A DNA stretch of 64,000 nucleotides from Paraburkholderia mimosarum LMG 23256 = NBRC 106338 (GCF_000739815.1 NZ_BBJJ01000013.1:112894-176893); one strand, 5' to 3'. Positions 26,084 to 35,889 are shown, numbered from the stretch's first letter. Notes: generated by a model not told the origin, from the letters alone. Numbers and translations are program-made.

Positions 26084-27982
26084 TCAAGCGGCGGCGGGCT
26101 CGTGCACGATGTTCAGCGTGCTCTTGTGCTCGGCGATGCGCCGATAGACCGTGTCCCCGGGTACGGTCTCATGCTCGAGCAACTGGTCTGAAATGTCGCG
26201 CAGTACCGGCTCGTACGCGCGCAGCAAGCCGTAGCAAAGTTCGTTGAGTTCCCTGAGCAGCACGTTCGCATGCTCGATTGCGCTCTTCATTTGCAGGCCC
26301 GCGTACTGCGACGGCAGCGCCGCAAGACTGAACAGATCGCCGTCGTTATTGAAGCCGAACTTCGACACCATGTCGAGGCTGATACGCGAGGCCTCCTGCA
26401 AGTCCGACGCGGCACCGCTCGACGCTTCGGAGAACATCAGGATCTCCGCGTTGCGTCCGCCGAGCAGCACCTGGATTTCGTTGCGGATTTCCGTCTCGCG
26501 GTACAGGTGCTTGTCCTGCGCCTTCGTGATCAGCGCGACGCCAAGCGCGCCGCCACGCGGCAGGATCGTCACTTCCTCGAGCACGCCGGTGCCAAGCAGC
26601 GCGGCGACCAGACCGTGACCCGCCTCATGCACCGCGACGCGCTGGCGCTCGTCTTCGGTTAGCGCACGCTCGGCGCCGCTCACGTCGCCGATGCGCGCGA
26701 TCTTGATCGCTTCCATAAAGTGCTTCGCGGCGATTTCGTTGTCGCCCGCCCTGCGCGCGATCAAACCCGCCTGATTGACGACCATCGCGACCGTCGCGGG
26801 CGACAGTCCAGTCGTCAAGCGCGAGAGTTGGTCGTAGTCAATATCCGCCGCTTTCGATTTGAGGCGCTGCGCGTAGAAACGGAAGATCTTCGCGCGGTCT
26901 TCGCGATCCGGCAGACGCACCTGCACCGTGCGATCGAAACGGCCGGGGCGGCGCAATGCTTCGTCGAGATTGTCGGGATGGTTGGTCGCAGCCACGACAA
27001 TCACGCCCTCGTTCGATTCGAAGCCGTCCATCTCCGCGAGCAGCTGGTTGATGATGCGGTTGCTCTCGGCCTCGACCGGGCCAGCGCCGGTGTCCGTCCG
27101 TTTCGCGAGACCGTCCGCTTCGTCGATGAAGATGACAGTCGGCGCGTTCTTGCGTGCGAGCTCGAACAGGTGCCGCACCTTCTGGATACCGACGCCGTAG
27201 TATTTCGCGCTGAAATAGCTGCCCGTGATCGAAATGAAGTTCGCGCCGCATTCTCCGGCCAGCGCCTGAGCGAGCCGCGTCTTGCCGACGCCGGGCGCGC
27301 CGACCATCAAGATGCCGCACGGCGCGCGCACGCCCAGCGAAGAGAACTGCTTCGGATCGGACAGGTAAGCGCGAATGTCGGCGAGCGCGGCCTTGGCTTC
27401 GTTTGCGCCGATCACGTCATCGAAGCGCAGCGTCGGTGTTTCGCTGAGCAGCGTCGCGCTGCCTTTCATCTCGCGCCGCATGAACCACGCCATCCCGCCG
27501 ATCAGCGCGAGCGGCAGCAGCACGCTCAGCGCGTCGTGGAACTGGTCGAACAGTCGGGTCCAGCGCGCGCCGTCGCTGTGGATGTCGACATTGGGCAGCC
27601 ACACGAGCTGATATGCGGCGGCGTCGGAGCGCTCGCCCAACAGCAGCGCGTGCGAGAAGGTCGCGTTGTGGTCGGTCACGAAGTACTTCGAGCCGTCGCG
27701 CAGCGACACAAGAATGGCATTGGGACTCACGCCGATCGCCACGACCTTGGTGTCGTGAATGTCGCGCAGCATCATCGACGCGTCTTTCTCCGCATGCGTC
27801 CAGGGGGATGCGTCTTCACGCATCTCGCTCGCAATGCCGCTCAGCGCCGGCGCCTGCTGGACGGCGCGATGCTGAAAACACCAGACGCCCCAACCGACTA
27901 GCACCGCGATCAGCCCCGCGACAGCCGCCATAGCAAGTTTGCGGACGCGCTTCTTCTCAAGCGAATTATTCCCCGGTTTCAT
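26084..27982 (-). CDS. ftsH: FtsH-family membrane AAA+ zinc protease (paralogue)
   Basis: A 632-residue protein with the FtsH layout. Two membrane helices (17-35 and 152-168) flank a periplasmic domain. The AAA module has Walker A GAPGVGKT (228-235), Walker B VIFIDEAD (283-290) and second region of homology NHPDNLDEALRRPGRFDR. The M41 protease has zinc motif HEAGH (452-456) and third ligand D527. The pore loop, normally FVG, reads YYG (261-263), so substrate gripping may differ. The start has a weak site (CTGGAAATG). It is monocistronic with a long upstream region. It is probably an accessory copy beside the housekeeping FtsH, degrading membrane or stress-damaged proteins. Confidence 0.88.
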   Translation of the reverse strand: MKPGNNSLEKKRVRKLAMAAVAGLIAVLVGWGVWCFQHRAVQQAPALSGIASEMREDASPWTHAEKDASMMLRDIHDTKVVAIGVSPNAILVSLRDGSKYFVTDHNATFSHALLLGERSDAAAYQLVWLPNVDIHSDGARWTRLFDQFHDALSVLLPLALIGGMAWFMRREMKGSATLLSETPTLRFDDVIGANEAKAALADIRAYLSDPKQFSSLGVRAPCGILMVGAPGVGKTRLAQALAGECGANFISITGSYFSAKYYGVGIQKVRHLFELARKNAPTVIFIDEADGLAKRTDTGAGPVEAESNRIINQLLAEMDGFESNEGVIVVAATNHPDNLDEALRRPGRFDRTVQVRLPDREDRAKIFRFYAQRLKSKAADIDYDQLSRLTTGLSPATVAMVVNQAGLIARRAGDNEIAAKHFMEAIKIARIGDVSGAERALTEDERQRVAVHEAGHGLVAALLGTGVLEEVTILPRGGALGVALITKAQDKHLYRETEIRNEIQVLLGGRNAEILMFSEASSGAASDLQEASRISLDMVSKFGFNNDGDLFSLAALPSQYAGLQMKSAIEHANVLLRELNELCYGLLRAYEPVLRDISDQLLEHETVPGDTVYRRIAEHKSTLNIVHEPAAA

Positions 27983-29616
27983 GAATCATTTCCAGATGTG
28001 GACTTAACAAGCCCTTGCTTAATCAACCTGTCTTTCAAAATCACCTTCGTACCCTGAAGGCTGAGTCTGCCGAAAATGGGCGGAGGCGAACGTCGCACGG
28101 GACATCGCTTAAGGGACAGTCCAGAAGGACGACGATGTGCGTCCCGGTGAGCCGCGTTCGCCAAAGGCAGTATGCCCGGCATAAGCGTCTGTCAATTCGC
28201 GGACAGGCCTGTTTGTACCGTCTATCGGGCGGTCGACACGCTGGAAGGGGGACGCAGGCGAATGCGCGAAAAGGCGTCGCCGCCTTAGCTCCGGGGCACA
28301 GTTTATCAGCGTAAAAAGCCGCGCGGGTTTTTTGAACGCGATATCTACCGCACCCTAATTAAATCAGTCAGAATTACTGAAAAATCGGGATTTAGACAGA
28401 CATAAATGTTTCAGGCAGGAGGGCGGCTGGCATTGGGGCATCAACACGAATGATCGAGCCACAGAGGGCGCCACAGCCAGATAGGCACAGTAATCATCGA
28501 CGCGGCACCGATCGACGGCGGATTCGCTCCACTCGCGCAAGCGGGTTACAACCCCGAACGAATCCGTGGTGTGCCCTTTCATCTCATGGCGGGCCGGGTG
28601 GGCCGACTTGATGGCTGAAACGCGACTAACAGTCTTCTGCCACTTCATCCCCCGACAAGGGCGCGGGAGCGCGGGACCCGTCTTCAGGCAGGCGGCTAGC
28701 ATGCCTGCCTCGGGTTCCGGAGTCGTCCTGTCTGAGCGGCTTCGACCTCCTGCGACGATTCACGCAGCAGTTTTGCCCGTCCTTTCTGCGCGCGAAGCCA
28801 CGCTGCCGTCTTGCAGTGCATGGGGGACATTGTGCAGGACTACGAAGATAAAAAGGCAGCGACGCATGAAGTAACGGGGCAGGAAGTTCCGTGCGAAAGC
28901 ACAGCCCTAATGCCAGTGCTGATTGGCGACGACGGGGCAGCACCTTACATCGAGTTCAGCAAGCGCTGGCGTTGGCCAGCGAGGAGCGAAGCCAGAAGCG
29001 CTTCACGACCCCCAAACAGCCGTTGCTACCTGGAAGAGCGGACCTTCGTGCAACGGAGCGCGCGTCCGGCTTGTACCCTTCAAATCGCACATCACCACAC
29101 AGCTTTTCTTGGGGGCGCCCCGGAGGCTGCAACTTTCCCTGAAATGAAAACCGTCGCTTTAACTCAACTATGCGGGCTTGAGCGAGAAGTCATGCCACAC
29201 GTAAATGATAGACCGACCTTTGCGTTTGTGAGCGAGCGGGTTCCATGGGCGGGTGATCGTCTCGTACGCGGGCAACCGCGCCTGGCTACCCAGCGACGTC
29301 AAGTCTCACAAGCGCAAGCACCGGCTTCAGACCATCGTGGCTGACTGCAGCAGTCACCATTTCATTCTGCGATGCAGCGGAAGAACCTCTACATCAGTCG
29401 AGAGAATCGCCCAATAAGGGCTTGACAGGCTTTGTATAGGGCGTCGCAATTTGTCGCTTCGATGTCGCGTTAGCGAAAAACTTCCTCTTTATCGCGCCGT
29501 TATTCCGTCCATCGCTCCCACGTTTGCTGCGTTCATCGACGAGGCAATCGTATTTCGTGACCTGAAAGACACATCCGCCGCCGATCGCGTGCCGGTCGTC
29601 GGTTCGAGGCAGCCTC
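27983..29616. other. Long intergenic region with no supported gene
   Basis: This 1.6 kb separates the divergent ftsH-like gene and a chemoreceptor gene. It includes an AT-rich patch (28330-28400) and one copy of a repeated element (28617-28690). Frames of up to 177 codons exist but are Arg-rich and lack ribosome binding sites or resemblance to known families. Confidence 0.4.
28617..28690. repeat. Dispersed repeat element, copy A
   Basis: A 74-bp segment starts with GAAACGCGACTAAC and ends with CCCGTCTTCAGGCA. The same 14-base ends, in the same order and orientation, bound a 73-bp segment at 41845-41917. The interiors differ. This suggests a small dispersed element with conserved ends and not a gene. 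Confidence 0.55.
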
Positions 29617-31182
29617 ATGCTCAAACAGCTTTCAATCCGCGGCGGCCTCGCCGCGACGATCGCCGGCTACACCGTGCTGCTCGTCATGGTCGTCGGGTCG
29701 TGCATCGCGGGCCTCTACGTGGGCGATGCGGCGCTTGAATCGATGTACCGCGACGACACCGCATCGCTGCTGCATCTCAAGACGAGCTCGGAGCGCATGC
29801 TCGTCGCGCGCGAGCGCTTTGGCGACGTTGCGCAAATCATCGCCGCCGGTCAGCCCGCCAAGCTTGAGATCGCGCAGCTCCACACGTTTCTCAAGCAAAG
29901 CAACGACGAACTGGACGCCTACGTGCATCTGCATGATCGCGATGCGCGGGAGCAGGCGCTCTTCGATGCGCTCCAAAATAGCCGCCAGGCCGTGCTTGAT
30001 CAGGTCTTCTTGAAGGCGCTGTCTCAGCTTGACCACGAAGACGCATTCAATTTCCTCGACACGCAGCGCTCCGCGCGGCCCGCGCTCTTCACCGCGTACC
30101 AGGAGGCGATCGAGGCGCTCGAAGGCTTTCAGGTCGACCGCGAGCGGGCCCGCTACGAAGCTGCCGCCACGCGATTCCACAAGATTGTCTGGGCGTTGGG
30201 CGCGGTCGCCGCGCTCGCTCTCTTCGTCGGCTTCTTTGCGCAGCGCGCGCTCGCGAAGTCGATTGTCGAACCGATCGACCTCGCCGTCGATCACTTCGAG
30301 AAGATCGCCAAGGGCGACCTGACGGGCACCGTCGTGGTTGCTCGCAAGAACGAGATGGCCTATCTGCTGACCGCGTTGAAGCAAATGCAGGCGGGCCTCA
30401 CCGCAACGGTGCAGCAGGTTCGCGCGAGCGCGGGGACGATCGTCAGCGACGTCAGCGCGATCGCTAGCGGCAACGTCGATCTGTCATCGCGCACCGAGCA
30501 GCAGGCCGTGTCGCTGCAGCAGGCCGCGGCGAGCGTCGAGCAGCTGACGGCGGCCGTGCGGCAAAACGCGGACAACGCGCGCGACGCGCGCCGCCATGTG
30601 GAGGGCGCCGCCGACATCGCGGCGCGCAGCGGGCAGGCGATGGAGCGCGTCGTCGCGACGATGTCGGCGATTTCCGAGAGCTCCTCACGGATCACGGGCA
30701 TTGTCGGCGTGATCGAAAGCATCGCGTTCCAGACCAACATCCTCGCGCTGAACGCGGCCGTCGAGGCCGCGCGCGCGGGGGAGCAGGGGCGTGGCTTCGC
30801 GGTCGTCGCGACCGAGGTCCGCGGGCTCGCCCAGCGCAGCGCATCGGCGGCGAAGGAGATCAAGGAGCTGATTGGCGCTTCGACGCGCCGCGTCGAGGAG
30901 GGCGGCGGCCTCGTCGCGCAGGCGGGCTCGACGATGTCCGAGCTCGTCGACGCCGTCGAGCGCGTCAACGCGATCATGGGCGAGATCAGCATCGCCTCCG
31001 ACGAGCAGTCGGTCGGCATCGAGCAGGTCAACGTGACCGTGACGAAAATGGAGCAGACGATGCAACAAAACGCGGCGCTCGTGGAGGAGGCGTCGGCCAT
31101 CGCGCTCTCACTCGAAGAGCAGAGCGTGCGGCTCAACGATGCGGTTGCGCAGTTCCGTCTGCGGGACGAGGGGAGTCTCTGA
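29617..31182 (+). CDS. Methyl-accepting chemotaxis protein
   Basis: A 521-residue transmembrane chemoreceptor. The first membrane helix (about 12-35, TIAGYTVLLVMVVGSCIAGLY) and second (about 190-210, IVWALGAVAALALFVGFFA) enclose a four-helix-bundle ligand-binding region of the Tar/4HB type. A HAMP segment and the methyl-accepting signalling domain follow. The hairpin tip is highly conserved ([32 protein letters not shown]). There is no C-terminal NWETF-type pentapeptide for CheR docking. No chemotaxis kinase genes are near, so it should join the main receptor array. The ligand is unknown. Confidence 0.92.
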   Translation: MLKQLSIRGGLAATIAGYTVLLVMVVGSCIAGLYVGDAALESMYRDDTASLLHLKTSSERMLVARERFGDVAQIIAAGQPAKLEIAQLHTFLKQSNDELDAYVHLHDRDAREQALFDALQNSRQAVLDQVFLKALSQLDHEDAFNFLDTQRSARPALFTAYQEAIEALEGFQVDRERARYEAAATRFHKIVWALGAVAALALFVGFFAQRALAKSIVEPIDLAVDHFEKIAKGDLTGTVVVARKNEMAYLLTALKQMQAGLTATVQQVRASAGTIVSDVSAIASGNVDLSSRTEQQAVSLQQAAASVEQLTAAVRQNADNARDARRHVEGAADIAARSGQAMERVVATMSAISESSSRITGIVGVIESIAFQTNILALNAAVEAARAGEQGRGFAVVATEVRGLAQRSASAAKEIKELIGASTRRVEEGGGLVAQAGSTMSELVDAVERVNAIMGEISIASDEQSVGIEQVNVTVTKMEQTMQQNAALVEEASAIALSLEEQSVRLNDAVAQFRLRDEGSL

Positions 31183-31300
31183 CCGAAAGCGGCGAGCCGC
31201 CTGCCAAAGCCGCGCCCGTGGTGAACGGAGGCGCCGAGACGAAGCAGTTTGCGGTGGGCTTCGGGAAGAGCCGCCGCGAGATGGTCTGCGGTCTGGAGCT

Positions 31301-31567
31301 TCAGGTGCTTGCCGCCGGTATAGATGTCATATGGATTTGCTGAGGGCGACGTATCAGTAAATCTCGACGGTGGATCACATTTCTATGAGCGAGAGCGCCC
31401 TCCGCTGAAGATCCAGCAGATAGGACCTCGTTGCGACGCACATGGTCCAGCCGCCGCATCAACTGCGCACGCCGATGCTCCCGGCGATAGTGGTCGACCA
31501 CGAAGCCGGCTGCGAACAGCAGCACCGCCGACCCCATCACCATGGTTACCCAGTTTTCGTCCATCAT
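31301..31567 (-). CDS. Small putative membrane protein
   Basis: An 88-residue frame beginning with two ATG codons. One N-terminal membrane helix (VTMVMGSAVLLFAAGFVVDHY, about 7-27) is followed by a strongly basic tail (RREHRRAQLMRRLDHVRR). A possible ribosome site (CGAGG) lies very close to the first ATG. No family is recognised. The helix-plus-basic-tail pattern supports translation, but the frame's second half is unremarkable and it could be fortuitous. Confidence 0.35.
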   Translation of the reverse strand: MMDENWVTMVMGSAVLLFAAGFVVDHYRREHRRAQLMRRLDHVRRNEVLSAGSSAEGALAHRNVIHRRDLLIRRPQQIHMTSIPAAST

Positions 31568-31708
31568 CGCCTCGTTCGATCAGAAAAAGAGCGGCGCGTA
31601 CCGGATCCCAACTGCGTCACCGAACCGCCCGGTCGGTCTGGCAGTCCTGGGTGAGCAGGTTGAAGTTCCAACGGGTCACCGGTATGCGCAGGATTCCTGT
31701 CAATGGCA

Positions 31709-31735
31709 ACCCGGCATGGCGTGTCGATGCCGGGT
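31709..31735 (-). terminator. Hairpin downstream of the first phasin gene
   Basis: ACCCGGCAT (31709-31717) and ATGCCGGGT (31727-31735) form a perfect 9-bp stem with a nine-base loop, starting seven bases beyond the phasin stop on the minus strand. There is no strong T-run, so it may be a Rho-assisted terminator or a 3'-stabilising structure. Confidence 0.5.
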
Positions 31736-31741
31736 GCCCGG

Positions 31742-32290
31742 TTACCGCTTCGCGGCTTGCGACTCGCTGGCGCGCCTGGCGGATTTCGTGGCTGCCGCGG
31801 AGGCCACTTCGAGGTTGCTTCGCGTCGCCTCGAACGCCTGCTCGCCGGTCTTCTGCAGCGTCTCATATAGCGCATTGGTCGTGGTAATCACCTCATCCAG
31901 CGCGGCGACGGCTGCCTCGGAGCCGGCCGGCGCGCTTTTCGCGAGGTCCTGCACCTGCGTCCTTGCCTGCCTGACCGACGCATCCCACTGCGCGTGCGCG
32001 GACCGCAACAGATCAGCCTGGGTGGCGGCGATGATTTCGAACATCTGCCACGTCCAGGTCTGCACCTTTTCTGTCGTGGGCGCGGCCAGGCTGTCTTGCT
32101 GCGCCAGCCATTCCTGCGGCTCCTTCACGGACAGAGCCTGGCAGGCCTGCCTGAAGGTATGGTCGAGCGTCGCCCGAAGCGCCTGCATGTTCAACTGGGC
32201 GAGCCTCTCGACACCTTCGACCATCCGGATGGCCACACCGAAGAACAGATCAACGTTGGCCTTCTGAAGTGCAGCAAACTGTTCCTGCAT
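31742..32290 (-). CDS. phaP: Phasin family PHA-granule protein
   Basis: A 182-residue helical protein of the phasin_2 type. It starts MQEQFAALQKANVDLFFGVAIRM, with amphipathic helices through the length and a Lys/Ala-rich C-terminus. The pattern LQKAGEQAFEATRSN is typical of Burkholderia phasins (here TGEQAFEATRSNLEVA). Phasins coat polyhydroxyalkanoate granules and control their number and size. The ATG at 32290 has AGGAG eight bases upstream, which decides it over a longer frame. It lies in a PHA cluster with PhaC and a second phasin on the same strand. Confidence 0.85.
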   Translation of the reverse strand: MQEQFAALQKANVDLFFGVAIRMVEGVERLAQLNMQALRATLDHTFRQACQALSVKEPQEWLAQQDSLAAPTTEKVQTWTWQMFEIIAATQADLLRSAHAQWDASVRQARTQVQDLAKSAPAGSEAAVAALDEVITTTNALYETLQKTGEQAFEATRSNLEVASAAATKSARRASESQAAKR

Positions 32291-32450
32291 GATGAAACTC
32301 CTGTAGAGGCAACCGGGCGTGAGCGCCGCGCCGTCGACGGCGTGCAGCACCCATCGTGATCACGAAACGGACCGTCGGTGTGCGCTGCACGAGGCAGTCG
32401 CAATACTGGCGGGTTGCAGGGGGTAGGTAATGGAGATTGGGAGATTGCGC

Positions 32451-32648
32451 TCAGCGTCTTTTCGCGACGCTTTGAAGCACGGCATCGCCGTCGCGTGTCA
32501 GGCGGGGCAGTGGGCGCCCGGGCGTGAGCTGTTCCATGGCAACCAGATGGCGTTCGAGCAAGGTGTCGAGTTCTTCGCGGTCAAGATCGATCTGGTCAGG
32601 CGCGGCCTGGACCAGCATGAGGGTGGCAAATTCATGGGGGCTCAGCAT
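32451..32648 (-). CDS. Small hypothetical protein linked to PHA genes
   Basis: A 65-residue acidic-to-basic helical protein (MLSPHEFATLMLVQAAPDQIDLDREELDTLLERHLV). The ribosome site GGAGAGA is well placed before the ATG. No family assigned. It lies between phaC and phaP on the same strand, 160 bases before the phasin start, so a role in PHA granule metabolism or its control is plausible. The central LDREELDTLLERHLV helix could mediate coiled-coil contact. Confidence 0.65.
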   Translation of the reverse strand: MLSPHEFATLMLVQAAPDQIDLDREELDTLLERHLVAMEQLTPGRPLPRLTRDGDAVLQSVAKRR

Positions 32649-33232
32649 GTCTCTCTCCGGTTTGTCTGGATTATCGCCGCGTTAAAGCAGAAATTACCGC
32701 TGCTCGGCGGATGCTATGCCAGCATTCAGTAATTGATTCCAGTCGTTTCAATTCCGGTTTTGCATATTCGGTCTTTTCCAGGACCGAGGTCGAAATGTTA
32801 ATCGGGATCACTGCGGCCCCGTATGAATATGATGTATGAATCATACGTCTTTGATAGAAGGCCTTAAATCAGCCGCAATTATCCTCCCGTTGCACGAGCG
32901 CACCTTGATGCGGCCGTTTTCTGTTCAACGGTGACACCACAACGAAAAGTGACTCTGAAAAACACTGACCATTCGGGACCGAATTGCGCTCCTTTAATCA
33001 CGCTCCTTTGAGCGGCGTTAAAGCCCCGCCGGCCTCACGAGAGACTGCTTTAGATTAAATCTGGAAGTGCGATTTCCATATCGTCAGTCTTTTGCCGAAT
33101 TTACCGATCTAAGCCTGTAAAACATTGTGCAATCGCGGTCAAGTTGACCGACAAGCCGCCGGGGTCATAGTTTTACTCTGGGTCGGGAAATCACTTAACC
33201 GGTCAGGGCGCGGTGCCTTGTCGAGCGTGCTT
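32649..33232. other. AT-rich intergenic region of the PHA cluster
   Basis: No gene is supported. It is more AT-rich than its surroundings and likely contains the promoter of the small protein and phaP on the minus strand. GTATGA-A-TCATAC (32834-32846) is a perfect interrupted palindrome, and a further GTATGA lies at 32821-32826, a candidate regulator site. Confidence 0.4.
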
Positions 33233-35032
33233 TCAGCATTCGAGCACGTAGGTTCCGGGCGCATCGGCCAGGATGGTTCCCGCACCGATCGGCGGCGGCG
33301 CAATCTGCCCGCTCGAACGATCGGCAAGCCATCTTTGCCAGCATGGCCACCATGAGTCCTGTTGCGCCGGTGTCGCCTCTAACCACTCGTGGGGGCTCAT
33401 GTAATGTTCGCCTTTATGCCTCATTCGAAAGCGAAACCGGCGCGCATGGCCGGGCTCCGAAACGATACCTGCGTTGTGGCCGCCCGACGCCAGCACGAAA
33501 CCGATCTCCGTATCGGTCAACAAGTGGAGCTTGTACACGGAGTGCCAGGGGGAGACGTGATCGCGTTCCGCACCCACGGCAAAAACCGGCATCTTCAGGG
33601 CCCCAAGGTGTACTGGTTTTCCATGCACAAAATACCTGCCCTCGGCGAGGTCGTTATGCAGATACAAGTGTGTCAGCGTCTCGAGATGTAGCCGGTATGG
33701 CAATCGGGTCGTGTCCGCGCTCCACGCCATCAGGTCCGTGGGTTGAGTACGCGTGCCGAGCAGGTATTCCCGCACGAGGCGCGACCAGATCAGATCGTGT
33801 GATCGCAGCATCTGGAACGCCGCGGCCATCTGTTCGCCGTCCAGATAGCCTTGTTCCCACATGAGCGCATCGAGATAGGCCAACCTGCTGGCATCGACGA
33901 ACAGGCCCAGTTCTCCCGGCTCGCTGAAGTCGGTCTGCGCTGCGAGCAGGGTGATCGTCTTCAGCTCGGCCGCCTCTTTCCGGTGTGCCCGCGCGTGCGC
34001 CGCGGCCCCAAGTGCGAGCAGCGTACCGCCCAGGCAGTAGCCCACGCCATGCACAGGGGCGTCCGTGATGCGGCGCACCTGAGCGAGCGCATCGAACAAG
34101 CCCATATTGAGGTAGTCATCCAGTCCGAGGTCCCGCGCCTCTCCACGGGGATTGCGCCAGGAAATCATGAAAACCGTATGTCCGTGGTCGACGAGATAGC
34201 GCACCAGGGAGTCATGCGGCGAAAGATCGAGAATGTAGTATTTGAGTATCCACGATGGCACGATCAGGACGGGCTCATGCCACACGGTCGGCGTCAGTGG
34301 TTCGTACTGGATCAGTTCGATCAGCGCGGAACGATAGACGACCTTGCCGGGCGTGGTTGCAACGTCGCGCCCGAGTTGATGGGGGGCGAACCTGCGGATC
34401 GAACTGCCTGGTATGCGGCCCGCGAGCAGATCTTCCTGATCTTCGAGCCAATTGCGCGCGCCCTCGACGAAGTTGCGTCCTCCGGTATTGACGATCGCCC
34501 GCAGTACCTGCGGATTGAGCCACCAGCAATTGGCGGGGGACAGCATGTCAGTGCATTGCCGCGCAACGAAGTGCATGACCTGTTCGTTGCGTGGGGAAAC
34601 GCCGCGAACGCCGGTGGTCGCTTGCCCCCAGAACGACTCTACATGTGCAAACGTATCGCGCAGCGCATTGAAGGGCCAGTGGCTCCAGCCCGCGTCGTCG
34701 AAGCGCGGATCGCCGTTGCCAACGTGCTCGAGTGGCTTGCCCATCATGAGCGATTGCCAGTATGCAAGCACGCGAGCCGCGAGCGCGTAATGCTTGCCCG
34801 GCGAGCAGGCGAACTGGAGTGCCCAGTCGAGCCACGCCAACCCGAGCGCGGTAGGCGAACCACCAGCCGAGGCGCGTGCGAACGCCGCATAGACCGCTCT
34901 GTCGACGCGCGTCAACGCGACATCGAATGACGTTTGCGACCCGTCTTCCCCGGAACCCGGCCCAACGGCCGATGCGGCGGGGAGTGTCGTCGGCACGGGG
35001 AGGGCAGGCGATGTTGTCTTGATGGCTTCCAT
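33233..35032 (-). CDS. phaC: Class I poly(R)-hydroxyalkanoate synthase
   Basis: A 599-residue PHA polymerase that joins hydroxyacyl-CoA units into polyester on granules. The lipase-like box GYCLGG (331-336) places the catalytic Cys at 333. The aspartate (D491 in GAERDHVSPW) and histidine (H519 in SGGHNAGIV) complete the triad. The N-terminal domain has FNALRDTFAHVESFWGQ and SPANCWWLNPQVLR, typical of class I enzymes. The ATG at 35032 begins 14 bases downstream of the phasin stop, and a longer frame to 35098 would overlap that gene. No phaA/phaB genes adjoin, so monomer supply comes from elsewhere. It is probably a second synthase in this genome. Confidence 0.93.
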   Translation of the reverse strand: MEAIKTTSPALPVPTTLPAASAVGPGSGEDGSQTSFDVALTRVDRAVYAAFARASAGGSPTALGLAWLDWALQFACSPGKHYALAARVLAYWQSLMMGKPLEHVGNGDPRFDDAGWSHWPFNALRDTFAHVESFWGQATTGVRGVSPRNEQVMHFVARQCTDMLSPANCWWLNPQVLRAIVNTGGRNFVEGARNWLEDQEDLLAGRIPGSSIRRFAPHQLGRDVATTPGKVVYRSALIELIQYEPLTPTVWHEPVLIVPSWILKYYILDLSPHDSLVRYLVDHGHTVFMISWRNPRGEARDLGLDDYLNMGLFDALAQVRRITDAPVHGVGYCLGGTLLALGAAAHARAHRKEAAELKTITLLAAQTDFSEPGELGLFVDASRLAYLDALMWEQGYLDGEQMAAAFQMLRSHDLIWSRLVREYLLGTRTQPTDLMAWSADTTRLPYRLHLETLTHLYLHNDLAEGRYFVHGKPVHLGALKMPVFAVGAERDHVSPWHSVYKLHLLTDTEIGFVLASGGHNAGIVSEPGHARRFRFRMRHKGEHYMSPHEWLEATPAQQDSWWPCWQRWLADRSSGQIAPPPIGAGTILADAPGTYVLEC

Positions 35033-35045
35033 AGTTGCGCGCGCC

Positions 35046-35612
35046 TCACGTCCCGCAGCATCGTTGCCTGGCGGCTGGCGACGCTTGACCGGTCGCATGC
35101 CGCGTTGTCTTTTCAGTCGAGGAAACAGCAGCCAGATCGCTCCTGGCGACCTCCACCGCCTGCTCGTAGCTCTTCTGCATGGTCTCGTTCAACGAGTGCG
35201 TCGTCTCAACCGCCGACTTTCGTGCGCTGAAGGTCGCTTCCGGGCCGGCAGGTACATTTTTCGTGATTTGATCGATAAACGTCTGGACCTGCTCCTTGCA
35301 GACGTCCACCTGAGTTTGCGCGTAACGATTGAATTCGGCCTGGGTGGAAGTCGCGATATCGAACAGTTGGAGCATATTCGATGCCGCCGTATCTTGAGTC
35401 GGCTCGGTCGCCCTGGCTTGGGCCGGGATGGATCGGCCCGGTTCGCTGGAGCGAAGAACACCGAGTGCAGTGTTTTCGGCCTGGGCCAGCATCGAGCGGG
35501 CAACTACGAAAGCCAGCTGGGTGAGCCTTTCAGCGGCATTGACCATTGTGACCGCCAGGTTAAAGAGGGCGTCGACACTGGCCATTTGAACTTCGACAAT
35601 CGGCTGGATCAT
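35046..35612 (-). CDS. phaP: Phasin family PHA-granule protein (second copy)
   Basis: A 188-residue helical phasin. Helical blocks such as SVDALFNLAVTMVNAAERLTQ and NSLNETMQKSYEQAVEVARSD-type repeats (here HSLNETMQKSYEQAVEVA) match the family. It is paralogous to the phasin at 31742 but has a longer, Thr/Arg-rich end. The ATG at 35612 has AGGAC eight bases upstream. It is the first gene of the likely phaP-phaC transcript and is separated from phaC by only 13 bases. Confidence 0.82.
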   Translation of the reverse strand: MIQPIVEVQMASVDALFNLAVTMVNAAERLTQLAFVVARSMLAQAENTALGVLRSSEPGRSIPAQARATEPTQDTAASNMLQLFDIATSTQAEFNRYAQTQVDVCKEQVQTFIDQITKNVPAGPEATFSARKSAVETTHSLNETMQKSYEQAVEVARSDLAAVSSTEKTTRHATGQASPAARQRCCGT

Positions 35613-35813
35613 GACTTGTCCTGTCAGGAAACGATGCCGCTGGTGATGGCGGCACCCAGCGGTTGCCGTTTGCGAACGCGGGCCGGCCGCTCCCTTCGCC
35701 CCTCGATGGGATTTTGACAGCAGAATTGTCGATTGGTGTCCGGTTGACCAGGTCAATGATCGCGCACAGTTTGCGAATGACGCAAGAGAACTGTCCCAGG
35801 AGGGATAAATCAG

Positions 35814-35880
35814 ACTTGTACATTAACCTGTACGTAGCGGTGCGATTGCCGATATACTTGAGCAACTTACAGTACAAGTT
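35814..35880 (+). promoter_or_regulatory. Likely autoregulatory operator and promoter of the yefM-yoeB module
   Basis: ACTTGTAC (35814-35821) and its inverted copy GTACAAGT (35872-35879) bracket a -10-like TATACT (35853-35858). A further TGTAC lies at 35829-35833. Known YefM operators carry TGTACA cores, so this fits repression by the antitoxin and toxin-antitoxin complex. The start codon is at 35890. Confidence 0.6.
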
Positions 35881-35889
35881 GAGGCGGTC

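Noticed and set aside
28811..29344. A 177-codon hypothetical gene
   Set aside because: Poor start context, mixed composition and no family. Overlaps decayed-looking sequence.
29422..29450. Sigma-70 promoter starting at TTGACA before the chemoreceptor gene
   Set aside because: No acceptable -10 element lies 16-18 bases downstream.
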